64,000 bases of DNA from Photobacterium indicum (GCF_003026215.1 NZ_PYOC01000001.1:310001-374000), one strand, 5' to 3'; counted from the stretch's first letter, positions 46,608-56,689 are shown. Program-made: numbers and translations. Notes: generated by a model from the sequence alone, not told the origin.

Positions 46608-48389
46608 TCATTGGGTATTTACTGCTAATCCTGATTCGGGGTAAATTGTTTTACCCGCCTTGATTGTTTCGACAACCTGAATGGTATCTATCTCGCCAGC
46701 AGCGACAGTGAGTGGATTTTTATCGAGTATGACAAGGTCTGCGACTTTGCCTGCTTCTAATGATCCTTTTTCTGATTCCTCAAAAAACTGGTAAGCCGCA
46801 TTGATGGTGATCGCTTTCAAAGCTTGAACCGGTGATATTCGTTCATCGGTACCAATAATAGTGCCCCCCCGAGACAGTCGGTTGACTGCCGTCCATACCA
46901 TAAATAAAGGGTTTAAAGGGGTCACCGAGAAATCGGTATGGTTAGTGAACCGTAATTCTTGCTTTAAAGCTGACTGCATAGGATTGGACGTAAAAGCCCG
47001 TTCTTTACCTAAACTATTTACCTGTGCATCACCCCAGAAAAAAGCATTGTTGCTAAAAAAACTAGGGATAAGCCCAAGCTTTTTAAACTGATTAAAGTGA
47101 GAAGGGCGCATGAATTGTGAATTGACCACAACATGACGTTGGTTTTGTTTGTGATTGATTTTGAGTTCATAGTTAACTTGAATGACTGTGTCGATTGCAG
47201 CGTCACCATTCGCAGAGGTGTATACGGGTAAACCCTGTTCAACACTATATTGATAATATTGTTTGAATTTACTGTAAGGCATGATTGGCTCACTACGCCA
47301 AGCGGAATTCGTGTTATCCAGATTATCTGGGTCAGCATTTCCGGTTAAATACGGTTGGGTAAACCAGGCCCCTTTGCTTTGTGGCGAGCCATCCATGATA
47401 AGTTTCATTCCCCCGAGTTTTAAATGATCGGAGTATTGCGCGGGTTCAACGGTATTTTTGTCTAGAATGCTTTTTATATCGGTGAATAAAGGCAGTGAAA
47501 TAACATCGAGGAAGAGTTGTTTATTCACCGCTGCTTGTTGTAGTAATTCAAACTCTTTCTGTAACGTTGAGCTATCAACAATCGTAGTGTAGCCATATTT
47601 TGCGTATTCCATTTGGGCTCGAAATAGAGAACCCAATAAAGCTTGTTCATCAGGTTTAGACAGTGTTCGATAAATAGGGAGAAAAGCAGCCTCCATTACT
47701 AAACCAGCGGGTTCGTTTGTGCCTTTAATCCGGCTAATAATACCGCCATAAGGAGTAGGTGTTTGTTCATTAATGTTGAAAGCTTCAAGCGCGAGTGAGT
47801 TCAGCACTGCACCATGGTTTGATACATGCATGATCATGACTGGATTCTCGGGAAAAACAGGATCAAGTTCATTGATCGTTATGTCGTATAACTCTTCTAA
47901 TGCGGTGGGATCGTAACCATAAGCGATGATCCATTCTCCTTTTTTGATCGCGTGTTGTTCTTTGTGTTTAAGCAATGCTGCAAGCAAATCTATAAAGTTT
48001 TCGATTATGCCAACAGGGGGAGCTGAAATATTCGCCCAATTATTAATTTTAAGGACGGTTGTGAAGTGGCTGTGAGCATCAATAAAGCCTGGTAGCAGGG
48101 TTTTCCCCTTTAAATCGATGACGGTAGTGTTAGCATTACGGTAAAAATTGATTGTCTCTACATTACCTACAGCAATGATTCTTCCATCTGTAATTGCGAG
48201 TGCTTCTGCTGTTTCAGGGATTGCCATGGTTAAAATATTACCATTCAAATAGATAGTATCGGCTGAGGAAATATTGTCGGCATGCTGGTGTTTATCATCA
48301 CAACTTACAGTAATCAGAATTATGGCGAGAATAGAAAAAACAATAAATAATCTGTTTAGCCTCAGACGTACATTTAATGCGTTATACAT
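46608..48389 (-). CDS. Exported YtcJ-like amidohydrolase
   Basis: A metal-dependent amidohydrolase of 593 residues. After a basic start it has a hydrophobic segment (LFIVFSILAIILITVSC) ending in a cysteine, which could be a signal anchor or a non-standard lipobox. The amidohydrolase core shows LPGFIDAHSHFTTV (metal-binding HxH), KLIMDGSPQSKGAWFTQPY, FSNNAFFWGD and the terminal GSLEAGKVADLVILDKNPL. Members of this family hydrolyse amides or cyclic imides; no substrate can be inferred. No operon partners. Confidence 0.82.
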   Translation of the reverse strand: MYNALNVRLRLNRLFIVFSILAIILITVSCDDKHQHADNISSADTIYLNGNILTMAIPETAEALAITDGRIIAVGNVETINFYRNANTTVIDLKGKTLLPGFIDAHSHFTTVLKINNWANISAPPVGIIENFIDLLAALLKHKEQHAIKKGEWIIAYGYDPTALEELYDITINELDPVFPENPVMIMHVSNHGAVLNSLALEAFNINEQTPTPYGGIISRIKGTNEPAGLVMEAAFLPIYRTLSKPDEQALLGSLFRAQMEYAKYGYTTIVDSSTLQKEFELLQQAAVNKQLFLDVISLPLFTDIKSILDKNTVEPAQYSDHLKLGGMKLIMDGSPQSKGAWFTQPYLTGNADPDNLDNTNSAWRSEPIMPYSKFKQYYQYSVEQGLPVYTSANGDAAIDTVIQVNYELKINHKQNQRHVVVNSQFMRPSHFNQFKKLGLIPSFFSNNAFFWGDAQVNSLGKERAFTSNPMQSALKQELRFTNHTDFSVTPLNPLFMVWTAVNRLSRGGTIIGTDERISPVQALKAITINAAYQFFEESEKGSLEAGKVADLVILDKNPLTVAAGEIDTIQVVETIKAGKTIYPESGLAVNTQ

Positions 48390-48581
48390 CTACATCACCT
48401 TCGCAATATTTTATTAGATCTTAGACGATAAATTCTTACTGCTGATATTGGCAAAATAATAAAAGGTTGAGCACGAAACACAGGATGTAAGTTGGCTTAG
48501 TTAATCAATATGGGCTAAAAGTTATAGATAGGAAAAAGCCCCTTTTATTTCATATTGATAGCTAAACGAAGGAACGTTGTA

Positions 48582-49091
48582 ATGAAGAAATTATTGCTTG
48601 CTGCTACGCTCGTATTGACTTGCCTACCTGCTAGTGCCGATATACTAGGGATTTCTGTTGGTGCAAGTGCGGGTGCATCACGCGTTGACTATAAAGGTAA
48701 CACTGATACTGGGTATGAATATGGTATTGATGGCACTTACCATATTAATGATATTTTTAGTGTGAATGTCGGTATCGTTCAGGGTAGTGCAGATGTGGAT
48801 GATGATATTTCATCATTTAAAAATGACATTGATTATACCGCTGTACCAATCACGCTTCGTGGTGATTTACCGTTATTGATTGGTAGCCTTTACGCTAAAG
48901 CTGGTACGAGTTATTACGATGTTGATATTTCAAATGCGAGTTTTAAAGATGATGGCTGGGGATTTACTGGCGGAGCAGGCTTTGTTTTAACATTAATCCC
49001 ACTAATCGATTTAACCCTTGGTTATGAGTATCGAGATATGGGTGAAGTTGAAAATAACGCCGTTGTTCTAGGTGTTGGCTTTAGACTTTAA
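48582..49091 (+). CDS. Small outer-membrane beta-barrel protein
   Basis: 169 residues from ATG 48582 (GAAGGAACG upstream); an in-frame start at 48555 would precede the signal peptide by nine residues. Signal peptide MKKLLLAATLVLTCLPASA. Alternating aromatic/hydrophobic strands fill the rest, ending VVLGVGFRL with a C-terminal aromatic-x-Leu typical of Bam substrates. The exact family (OmpA/porin-like 8-strand barrel) was not resolved. Monocistronic, followed by a terminator. Confidence 0.75.
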   Translation: MKKLLLAATLVLTCLPASADILGISVGASAGASRVDYKGNTDTGYEYGIDGTYHINDIFSVNVGIVQGSADVDDDISSFKNDIDYTAVPITLRGDLPLLIGSLYAKAGTSYYDVDISNASFKDDGWGFTGGAGFVLTLIPLIDLTLGYEYRDMGEVENNAVVLGVGFRL

Positions 49092-49104
49092 ATCAGCATA
49101 AAAG

Positions 49105-49146
49105 AAAGCCCATTAACTTATAACAACGAGTTGATGGGCTTTTTAA
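49105..49146. terminator. Bidirectional terminator
   Basis: AAAGCCCATTAACT (49105-49118) pairs with AGTTGATGGGCTTT (49129-49142), one G-U, with T-runs available on both strands. It lies between convergent genes ending at 49091 and 49172. Confidence 0.85.
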
Positions 49147-49171
49147 TTTGCTGTTGAACATCAATGACGGA

Positions 49172-50302
49172 TTAATGATCAAGGTAAAGGTAATTCTGCC
49201 AACTCTTCATCCGAATAAGGACTTTACGCATAATAGAGACATGCTCAAAGCTATCGGAATAAACCGCAATTTCAACACTCGTACCACGTGGTAGATTATA
49301 TTGTGAAATATCATCGGTAATACGCAATGTTACCAATGGACGCCCTTGACGACGTAGAGCGTCAGTACCGATTAGCGTACCTTGTGCTTGAATTTGGCTT
49401 TCCCCTATTGCAGGAAGAACACCGACGACTTCACCTTGGAATGTTTTACCAGGTAATGCCTTGAAAATGAAATCAGCTTTAAATCCCTTTTCTAAGCGTA
49501 GCAGTGAGTTTTGTCGAAAAGCACCGACAAAAAAATCTTCTTCTTGGTGAAGAAAGGTCATTACAGGGCGTAATGGTACTGGCACTGCCATCATACCGGG
49601 GCGTAAGGTAAGCTGTGTAACGTAACCATCTGTTGGCGCTGTTACAACGGTTTCCTGAAGGTTGAATTGTGCTTTGGTTAATAGTGCACGAATTTGGGCA
49701 ACCTTGGTGTTATCTCCCATTATTTCTGATTCAAAAGCCAGTTTTGCGCGGCGCTCTTCAGCTTTTGCTGCTTCCAATGACGCTTCTGCACTTAAGTAGA
49801 ATTGGCGACGGTTATCAACATCTGATTGAGTAAATGCGCCTTTTTTATAGCCTTTTTCATAACGTTTGAATTGCTGTAACGTACGATCGCGTTCGGCTTT
49901 GGCTTTAAATGTTGTTGCTTGAGCAGCTTTATATGAAGCCTCTAGCCCTAACACCAATTGTTTTGCTTCGGCTAGCGAGGCTTGTTGTAAATTCACTTCT
50001 GCTTGAAAAGGCGTTGGGTCTAGTTTGAATAATACCTCCCCTTTTTTCAGTAGCACATTAGCTGTTACAGGTACTTCAATAACTTCACCTCGAACACCTG
50101 GAACAATAGGCGTTGTAACATAATATTGACCGCCAAGTGCCGTATGAGGGTGGTTATAGTTCATTAATAGAATCAGTGTGCCAACTAATGCAATGCCACC
50201 TAATACCGCTGTCGGTACAGTCCACTTGTTTAATGGGATTTTAAATATTTTAAATACAGCAATACATAATGCGGTATAGGTAAGAATAAGTAGTAAATCC
50301 AT
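49172..50302 (-). CDS. yibH: HlyD-family membrane fusion protein (YibH-like)
   Basis: 376 residues with an N-terminal membrane anchor (TALCIAVFKIF; ALVGTLILLMNY), a lipoyl/barrel-sandwich region (VPGVRGEVIEVPVTANVLLK), a coiled-coil hairpin (residues about 100-190), and a second barrel half (VTAPTDGYVTQLTLRPGM). It functions as a periplasmic adaptor for an inner-membrane exporter, but no exporter gene is adjacent; the pairing with a DUF3302 protein matches E. coli yibIH. Its ATG overlaps the stop of the upstream gene. Confidence 0.85.
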   Translation of the reverse strand: MDLLLILTYTALCIAVFKIFKIPLNKWTVPTAVLGGIALVGTLILLMNYNHPHTALGGQYYVTTPIVPGVRGEVIEVPVTANVLLKKGEVLFKLDPTPFQAEVNLQQASLAEAKQLVLGLEASYKAAQATTFKAKAERDRTLQQFKRYEKGYKKGAFTQSDVDNRRQFYLSAEASLEAAKAEERRAKLAFESEIMGDNTKVAQIRALLTKAQFNLQETVVTAPTDGYVTQLTLRPGMMAVPVPLRPVMTFLHQEEDFFVGAFRQNSLLRLEKGFKADFIFKALPGKTFQGEVVGVLPAIGESQIQAQGTLIGTDALRRQGRPLVTLRITDDISQYNLPRGTSVEIAVYSDSFEHVSIMRKVLIRMKSWQNYLYLDH

Positions 50303-50685
50303 TAGATATCCTCCCCTTGTTGTGCTGCTTGAGCTGGTGGTCTTTTCGCTTGTGCTACTTCAAGCTGAGCCACTTTTTCAGTCAATTTTTCGACTTGTTC
50401 GGTTAATTGCCCTATTTCATGGTGAAGTTCACTTTGCTCGTTTTGAATTTTAGTAAAACCCCAGCCACGATCTTCTCTCCATAATGTGGACCAAATCCAT
50501 AAGAAAGGCCATATAGCGTGTAATGTGAACAAGCTTACCCATCCTGCATAGTGGATAGCATCTTGGTGAGGGTGATTACGTTTTTTAGAAATTTCATAAG
50601 GGATATCGTGTATTGCAATGACGCCATAAAAAATGACGATAGCAACAAAGAAAAGTAACCCTAATGCGAAATAGTCGAGAAACAT
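50302..50685 (-). CDS. yibI: DUF3302 inner-membrane protein (YibI-like)
   Basis: 127 residues. Two hydrophobic segments: LDYFALGLLFFVAIVIFYGV and GWVSLFTLHAIWPFLWIW, with DIPYEISKKRNHPHQDAIHY between, which fits DUF3302. The C-terminus is a heptad-patterned coiled coil (IGQLTEQVEKLTEKVAQLEV) with a Pro/Gln tail. Its stop overlaps the start of yibH (TAATG). The function is unknown. Confidence 0.82.
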   Translation of the reverse strand: MFLDYFALGLLFFVAIVIFYGVIAIHDIPYEISKKRNHPHQDAIHYAGWVSLFTLHAIWPFLWIWSTLWREDRGWGFTKIQNEQSELHHEIGQLTEQVEKLTEKVAQLEVAQAKRPPAQAAQQGEDI

Positions 50686-51039
50686 CCGTGCTCCTTAAAG
50701 TCTCTATTTGCAATGTAACGCTGGTAAGCCATAAGTTGTAACGTTGTTTAGCCTTGATTATTAACGTAATTTGTTAATAAGTTAACATTAACATCACAGT
50801 TGCATATATTGTAGTTCTAAATGATCTTTTATTCTGAAAAAAACAGATAAGTCATTGTCTTATAAGATTTCACATCAACATGACGCTTATTGTTATAAGC
50901 GAAATGAAAGATTATTCGGTAGGTTTTTTAACTCTTTTCTTCTTACAGAAGAATCACGCATTAAATTCAGTATTTTGTGCTTCAGAATTAGGAAACCATG
51001 CCGCTATAAGAGGTGAGTTACTTTTTTGTTTGAGGATGT
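50686..51039. other. Divergent promoter region
   Basis: Separates yibI (minus) from the Sel1-repeat gene (plus). It must hold both promoters, but no motif was recognised. GAGGAT before 51040 serves as ribosome site. An ORF at 50880-51161 overlaps the next gene in another frame and is not supported. Confidence 0.45.
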
Positions 51040-52347
51040 ATGCCAGATTTTATTATGTGGTTAGGATTACTTGTAGTGCCACTGATTTGGGGAGTGGTCA
51101 GGTATTCCTTTGTGGTGAAAAAGAAAGAAGAGCAAGCGAAGCAACAAGCATTGAAAGATGAAAGATACCGATTAGTTTTAGAAAAAGCGAAGATCGCAGA
51201 GCGAGAAGAAAAAATGTTTAAAGCCCAGACGGGCCATATACTCAGTCAGCTTTCGCTCGGTAAAGAATATGAATTGACCAATATTCGTGAAGCGCTTAAT
51301 TGGTATAACAAAGCCGCTGTTTTAGATAATGATATTGGCCAAAATGCAATGGCACGATTGAGCCGTGCTGATATTGATGATCCGGATGGTGAAGCTAAAT
51401 CTTTGTACTGGGAGGCGGTGGTAAAAGCAAAACGTAAAGATGAAGAGGCTTTGTTTACGTTGGGAAAAATTCTCATTCAAGGAAGTGGTGTTGAGCCTGA
51501 TATTGGATCGGGTATTGAAAAGATCATTGCATCTGCCGAGATGGAATATGTTCCCGCGCAGCTATTTTTAGGGGATTGGTACGTTGCTGAGTCTAATTCG
51601 CTAAAAGAACCGCACAGTGCATTTATTTGGCGTTTACGAGCTGCAAAAAACAATGATATTAAAGGATTTATTAAAACGGCTTACTGTTACCAAAGTGGCA
51701 TTGGGATCGAAAAAAATCGGATCTATGCTATTTATTGGTTAGAGCGAGCAGCTGAACAAGGCAATAGTGAAGCGCAATATCTAGCTGCTCAAATGCATTT
51801 AGGGTCAAACGCGAATGATGCTGCGGTAGCCTATATATGGTTTTCGATTGCTTATGCGTCGGGTTATAAAGATGCAAAACAAAGCCGCGATGAAGTGGTG
51901 CAACATATTGGTATCGAGTCGATTTTGAATATCCAGAACGTTGCTAAGTCAATATATAAAGCTTTACGCGAACAACCTGTTGCGTCACATTCTTTGATTC
52001 ACCTTCTTGATCAGGTTTACGGGCGAGATGGTTATCAACCAACAGATGAAGAGCTGAATCAAATAATATCGGGCTGTACTGTGTCAGGTAATGTGTTACC
52101 GGAGACTGAACCAACGAAAGAGATTGTTACTGATATTCCGATTATTCCCATGTTTGCAGCTGAATCAGTAAAATCTAATGCTAATGTAACAACTAGTGCT
52201 GTGGTAACAAAGAGTGTTGCAGTAACAACGAGTGGGCAAGTAGCGGAAAAAAATGAGACAGCGACGAGCCAATACCAGCAGCAAAATTGGGCATCATCTT
52301 GGGATTCGTTAGCGAATAAAACTGAAGAGAAAGCAGCTTCTAAGTAG
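51040..52347 (+). CDS. Membrane-anchored Sel1-repeat protein
   Basis: 435 residues. One N-terminal helix (MWLGLLVVPLIWGVVRYSFV), a charged coiled-coil linker (KKKEEQAKQQALKDERYRL) and then Sel1/TPR-like repeats: NIREALNWYNKAAVL, DEEALFTLGKILIQGSGVE, HSAFIWRLRAAKNND, NRIYAIYWLERAAEQGNSEA, DAAVAYIWFSIAYASGYKDA. The tail is Thr/Val-rich and low complexity. Such proteins scaffold protein complexes; the partner is unknown. Confidence 0.82.
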   Translation: MPDFIMWLGLLVVPLIWGVVRYSFVVKKKEEQAKQQALKDERYRLVLEKAKIAEREEKMFKAQTGHILSQLSLGKEYELTNIREALNWYNKAAVLDNDIGQNAMARLSRADIDDPDGEAKSLYWEAVVKAKRKDEEALFTLGKILIQGSGVEPDIGSGIEKIIASAEMEYVPAQLFLGDWYVAESNSLKEPHSAFIWRLRAAKNNDIKGFIKTAYCYQSGIGIEKNRIYAIYWLERAAEQGNSEAQYLAAQMHLGSNANDAAVAYIWFSIAYASGYKDAKQSRDEVVQHIGIESILNIQNVAKSIYKALREQPVASHSLIHLLDQVYGRDGYQPTDEELNQIISGCTVSGNVLPETEPTKEIVTDIPIIPMFAAESVKSNANVTTSAVVTKSVAVTTSGQVAEKNETATSQYQQQNWASSWDSLANKTEEKAASK

Positions 52348-52399
52348 CAAGGTACGGTTATAAAGCGTGTGCTATTTGAATAACGTTCATATGATCAAG

Positions 52400-52427
52400 A
52401 GGCTCATTCTTCGAGCCTTTTGGTTTA
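52400..52427 (+). terminator. Terminator after the Sel1-repeat gene
   Basis: AGGCTC (52400-52405), loop ATTCTTC, GAGCCT (52413-52418), then TTTGGTTT. Confidence 0.65.
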
Positions 52428-52459
52428 GTCATTCAGCTTTCCCCTGATGGACGCTACGC

Positions 52460-53116
52460 TTAAATGTATTCTAATAACTGTGGCATTGCGTTGAGCTGTG
52501 TAACATTGGGATGTTCAATTTGTTCTGATTCTGGGGTTGCGAGAAAATGGAAAGTGCGAATATCTGCGTTAATGCCAGCCATTACGCCAGTTATCGTATC
52601 GTCAACGAAAATACATTGATGGAGTGGGATACCCATATTCATTGCCGCAAGATGAAGTAAATCAGGTTCAGGTTTCCAACTGTTTGCTTCGAAGGCACTA
52701 TATAGCTTCCCATCAAAATATGGAAGTAAGCCTGTTAAACCCAATATGTGCTCAATTTTATGAACAGGAGCATTCGACGCGATACACATTTCATAATTAT
52801 TGTTCGTCAGAGTGGCTAATAACTCAGGTACACCTTGTATGGGTTGTAAGCCCTTTTCAAATAGCTGATTACATTCTTGACGATATATCGGTTCAAGTAC
52901 ATCGAGAGAAATCGTTAATCCAGCACGTTTGCAGGTTTCAGTTAGAATATCAGCCATCTTTCCACCTTGGAAATGACGCATACAATCGTCAAGGTCGAGT
53001 GTTACACCAAACTTGGCAAAAATATTGACTAATGCTTGATTACATAGCTTTTCACTATCAACTAATGTGCCATCGCAATCAAAAATAACACACTGAATAG
53101 GCCTTTCCTTTTTCAT
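52460..53116 (-). CDS. yieH: HAD-family phosphatase (YieH-like)
   Basis: 218 residues from ATG 53116, chosen because AGGAG lies eight bases upstream; the ATG at 53137 has AGGAG too close. HAD motif I VIFDCDGTLVDSE, motif II IASNAP, the lysine segment SWKPEPDLL and motif IV CIFVDDTITGVMAGINA are all present. The order and length match E. coli YieH (6-phosphogluconate phosphatase), including HxxxM-like downstream residues, but the substrate is not proven. Confidence 0.8.
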   Translation of the reverse strand: MKKERPIQCVIFDCDGTLVDSEKLCNQALVNIFAKFGVTLDLDDCMRHFQGGKMADILTETCKRAGLTISLDVLEPIYRQECNQLFEKGLQPIQGVPELLATLTNNNYEMCIASNAPVHKIEHILGLTGLLPYFDGKLYSAFEANSWKPEPDLLHLAAMNMGIPLHQCIFVDDTITGVMAGINADIRTFHFLATPESEQIEHPNVTQLNAMPQLLEYI

Positions 53117-53471
53117 GCTACATGCTCCTAATTTCATCTCCTATATACTGTTAATACAGCAAAAAAGTTTCTACAAGATGTATATAAGTATTTTGTTATC
53201 TTTAACCATTTTAATCGGAAAGTTTGCGATATTGAGCAATTAAAATATTCGTTTCAATATAAAGAATTATCGACGATTTATATCAATGTGAGATATTGTC
53301 GTTGCGAGTAACATACTATACTTTTTAACAAAAGCAGATAAAGGCAGTGTTGTCGTTTTATTGTGTTATGAACATAGAGTTGTTCTTATCAGAAAGTGCC
53401 AATAAAAAAGTGCATAGATAAGGTTCTAGTCAAAATGCAATAAGGGGGCCGCGAACAATTAGGGTGTTTCT
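53117..53471. other. Divergent intergenic region
   Basis: Promoter region between the HAD phosphatase (minus) and the acetyltransferase (plus). AT-rich; no repeat or operator was recognised. Confidence 0.45.
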
Positions 53472-54167
53472 ATGTCTTCAAAATCATCTTCTACCATCTT
53501 TTCCACATGGATTGGTGGCTACGAAATAAACAAGCATGTTACCAATCCCAATATCGAAGTGGGTGACTTCACGTATTATTCTGGTTACTACCACGATAAG
53601 CACTTTGAAGATCAATGTGTACGTTACTTACTCGGAGATAGCTCTAGCCAGACTGTATGGGAATCAGGGGTGTTCGGTGATGTCGATAAACTGATCATCG
53701 GTAAATATTGTTCTATTGCATCTGGTGCAACGTTTATGCTGGCTGGTAATCAAGGGCATCGGCACGAGTGGGTATCGTCTTTTCCTTTTGATTACGAGGT
53801 TTTTGGCGATAAAGTAAAATCTGGCTTCGAGCTTGCTGGTGATACCATTATTGGCAACGATGTCTGGATAGGCAGTGAATGTGTCATTATGCCTGGCGTA
53901 ACAATTGGTGATGGTGCCGTTATTGGCGCACGGGCTGTGGTGACGAAAGATGTTGAACCATACACCATTGTTGTTGGTAATCCCGGTAATGCAGTGAAAT
54001 CCCGTTTTACTGAATCCCAAATTGAAATGCTGCTTGAAATGAAGTGGTGGGATTGGCCGATTGAAGTGCTGCAAGCCAATATGGATTTGATGTGCAGTTC
54101 TGATATTGATGGTTTATATCGGCGGTTCCTTCAGTTTCAGGATATGTTAAAAAGCACTGATGAATAG
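53472..54167 (+). CDS. CatB/Vat-type xenobiotic O-acetyltransferase
   Basis: 231 residues of the left-handed beta-helix (hexapeptide) family. LIIGKYCSIASGATFMLAGN is followed by HRHEWVSSFPF, which holds the catalytic His of CatB-type enzymes, then the hexapeptide turns IGNDVWIGSECVIMPGVTIG and DGAVIGARAVVTKDVEPYT, and GNPGNAVKSRF. Members acetylate chloramphenicol or streptogramins, but chromosomal relatives often have unknown acceptors, so resistance cannot be assumed. It is chromosomal and monocistronic, with no integron site seen. Confidence 0.82.
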   Translation: MSSKSSSTIFSTWIGGYEINKHVTNPNIEVGDFTYYSGYYHDKHFEDQCVRYLLGDSSSQTVWESGVFGDVDKLIIGKYCSIASGATFMLAGNQGHRHEWVSSFPFDYEVFGDKVKSGFELAGDTIIGNDVWIGSECVIMPGVTIGDGAVIGARAVVTKDVEPYTIVVGNPGNAVKSRFTESQIEMLLEMKWWDWPIEVLQANMDLMCSSDIDGLYRRFLQFQDMLKSTDE

Positions 54168-54323
54168 ATGTGGGAATAATATACTAAGCTACCTCAAGGT
54201 TCTTACTGAAACGAGCATCTTGAAGTCACTTGGGTATAGGGCATGGTACGGTTGATTGGAACAATACCATGGCCCTATTTTTAATTTCCTGCTGTTTATT
54301 TCACGCATTGCAATCAGCGCATA

Positions 54324-56384
54324 TTAACTGTGCTTCACCTGCTCGCTGTCGAGTACTTTTATTTTGTGATGCGCCAGCTCTTTCTTGGGTAATGTTGTTT
54401 GCGTTTTGTTGTGTACATTCACATGTATCCCATCGTGTGTCATCAGTTGATCGGGCGGTAAATTTGACGGATCCGCATCTAAATTAATGGTCGGCTTCAC
54501 CAGAGCATAGTCCATAATATTACGCGCAATTGGTGCCGCATATTTACCCCAGCCAGCATTTTCTAGCACAATAGCCACTAATACCTTCGGGTGGTTCAAT
54601 GGCGCAAAACCTGTAAACAGAGCATGGTCACGAAGGTGTTCTGCCACCTCTTTCGAGTTGTATTTCTGGCCTTTTGCTAAACCAAATACCTGGCTGGTAC
54701 CAGTTTTACCACCCGCTTCATATGCCAAGTTTTTAAACAGCTTACGTGCAGTTCCCGAAACTATTACGCGGTGCATGCCTTCTTTCGCTAAATCCCAATT
54801 CTGCTTTTTCGCTTCACTGATACGTGGGTAATCTTTGAACAGCACAGGTTCAAATTGCCCACCTTCCATTACAGCTTTTAACAAATGTGGGCGATGTACC
54901 ACGCCTTCATCTGCGACCACAGCAGTCGCTTTCGCAATCTGCATCGGTGACGCTGTCCAATAGCCTTGTCCGATACCAACCGGAATGGTATCGCCTTGAT
55001 ACCAGGCTTGGTGGTAATGAGCATGCTTCCATTCTCGGGTTGGCATATTGGCGGTACTTTCTTCGTTGATATCAATGCCTGACGGTTCACCATAACCGAA
55101 TTTGTTCATCCATATCGATAAACGGTCGATCCCCATGTCATACGCTACTTGGTAGAAGAAGGTATCGACAGATTGTTCGATCGCTTTTACGACATTCACT
55201 TCACCGTGCCCCCAACGTACATCATCGCGGAATTTACGGCTTTTCGAATGAGGAATACGCCACCAACCAGGAAAATTGCGTGTGGTGTTTGGCGAAATTA
55301 CCCCTTCACTTAACGCAGCTACGGCAATCTGTGGCTTTACTGTCGATCCCGGTGGGTACACGCCCAATGTCGTTCGGTTCAATAATGGGTGATCAGGGTC
55401 ATTCAGCAATGCATTGTAGCGCTTCGATGATATGCCATGCACAAACAAATTCGGGTCGTAACTTGGGCTAGACACCATCGCCAATACCGAATTATCACGT
55501 GGGTCTAACACTACGATTGAGCCTCGGCGGTGATAATCTTCCATCTTGTGCGTGATCGGGTTTTCTTTTTTGATGGTTAGTTGTTTGTTTGCGTATAACT
55601 GCAAGCCTATATCTATATTCAATTTGATATCTTGACCCGAAATAGGCGCGACATAATCGAGTGTTCGTACTACGCGGCCGCGACTATCAATTTCGACTTT
55701 CTCGTAACCCGATTGACCGTGTAACGTGTCTTCGTAATAGCGTTCAATTCCTAACTTACCGATGGTGCGTGTTGCTTTGTAATTGGTGTACTTCTCTTCT
55801 TCTTTTAGACGGCGAATATCACGGTCATTAATTTTACCGACGTATCCCAATACATGTGTTAGGTTCGCACTGTACGGGTAATAGCGTTCAAGGTAAGCAT
55901 CGACATCGACTCCATCATAGTGAAATTGATTCACCGAAAACTCGGCAACTTGTACTTCACTCATCTGTTCAATTAAAGTAACCGGGCGGGTGCGCAACGT
56001 TCGGTGCATGGCTTTTTGGAATTGAGCAATGTCGCTCTCGTTCAAGCCTAATAAGCTTTTTAACGACGCTAAGGTCGCGTCTATATCGTGCACTTTCTCG
56101 GGCACTAATTCGAGGGAATAGACTGGCGTATTCTGCGCCAATAACACCCCGTTACGATCGTAGATACGACCACGGTTTGGCTCAACAGGAATGACTTTGA
56201 TACGGTTATTATTGGAACGCGCTTGATATTGGCTGTGGTTTTTAACTTGTAAATGGTAGAGGTTGGTAAGCAATACTCCTACACCGACAAGCATAAATAG
56301 GAAAGCAGTAATGGCGCGGCGAGTAAACAGCGCCATTTCGGATTGGTGATCTCTGATTTTTACTTTTACTTTTTCTTTCGACAT
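54324..56384 (-). CDS. mrdA: Penicillin-binding protein 2 (cell-elongation transpeptidase)
   Basis: 686 residues (E. coli PBP2 633). N-terminal membrane anchor (AITAFLFMLVGVGVLLTNLY), pedestal domain (NRGRIYDRNGVLLAQNTPVY) and transpeptidase with the active-site serine in YPPGSTVKPQ, SVD in the second motif position and KTGTSQ as the third. The extra C-terminal tail after LVKPTINLDADPSN is charged. rodA and other elongation genes are not adjacent, so this may be a second mrdA copy. Confidence 0.93.
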   Translation of the reverse strand: MSKEKVKVKIRDHQSEMALFTRRAITAFLFMLVGVGVLLTNLYHLQVKNHSQYQARSNNNRIKVIPVEPNRGRIYDRNGVLLAQNTPVYSLELVPEKVHDIDATLASLKSLLGLNESDIAQFQKAMHRTLRTRPVTLIEQMSEVQVAEFSVNQFHYDGVDVDAYLERYYPYSANLTHVLGYVGKINDRDIRRLKEEEKYTNYKATRTIGKLGIERYYEDTLHGQSGYEKVEIDSRGRVVRTLDYVAPISGQDIKLNIDIGLQLYANKQLTIKKENPITHKMEDYHRRGSIVVLDPRDNSVLAMVSSPSYDPNLFVHGISSKRYNALLNDPDHPLLNRTTLGVYPPGSTVKPQIAVAALSEGVISPNTTRNFPGWWRIPHSKSRKFRDDVRWGHGEVNVVKAIEQSVDTFFYQVAYDMGIDRLSIWMNKFGYGEPSGIDINEESTANMPTREWKHAHYHQAWYQGDTIPVGIGQGYWTASPMQIAKATAVVADEGVVHRPHLLKAVMEGGQFEPVLFKDYPRISEAKKQNWDLAKEGMHRVIVSGTARKLFKNLAYEAGGKTGTSQVFGLAKGQKYNSKEVAEHLRDHALFTGFAPLNHPKVLVAIVLENAGWGKYAAPIARNIMDYALVKPTINLDADPSNLPPDQLMTHDGIHVNVHNKTQTTLPKKELAHHKIKVLDSEQVKHS

Positions 56385-56689
56385 AACAACGCTTTATGAT
56401 TGAGAGGCGACCACAACTTTGCCTTCTATACATGAGACGTTTATTAGCAGGATCTGACGGAGTGAATATGGCGTTTATCTATTCGTTTAAGCTTATACCT
56501 ACGAGAACATCAGGTTTAGCTCGAACTCTATTGATTACGCGCGTTACAACCCAACATTGTAGACAGCGAACCTGATGTAAGTCACTCTAACCCACACGTT
56601 AAAACTGCAAACTAAGATGCTGAAATCATAGCGCTTGGCGTCATTGCGTCTGTAGGGATTCAGCTTCTTCTTTACGCTTATAATGGCGG
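56385..56689. other. Intergenic region with a wide inverted repeat
   Basis: ACATCAGGTT (56507-56516) is repeated inverted as AACCTGATGT (56569-56578), 52 bases apart. No gene is seen. The repeat lies upstream of mrdA (minus) and downstream of the epimerase-like gene. Confidence 0.4.
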
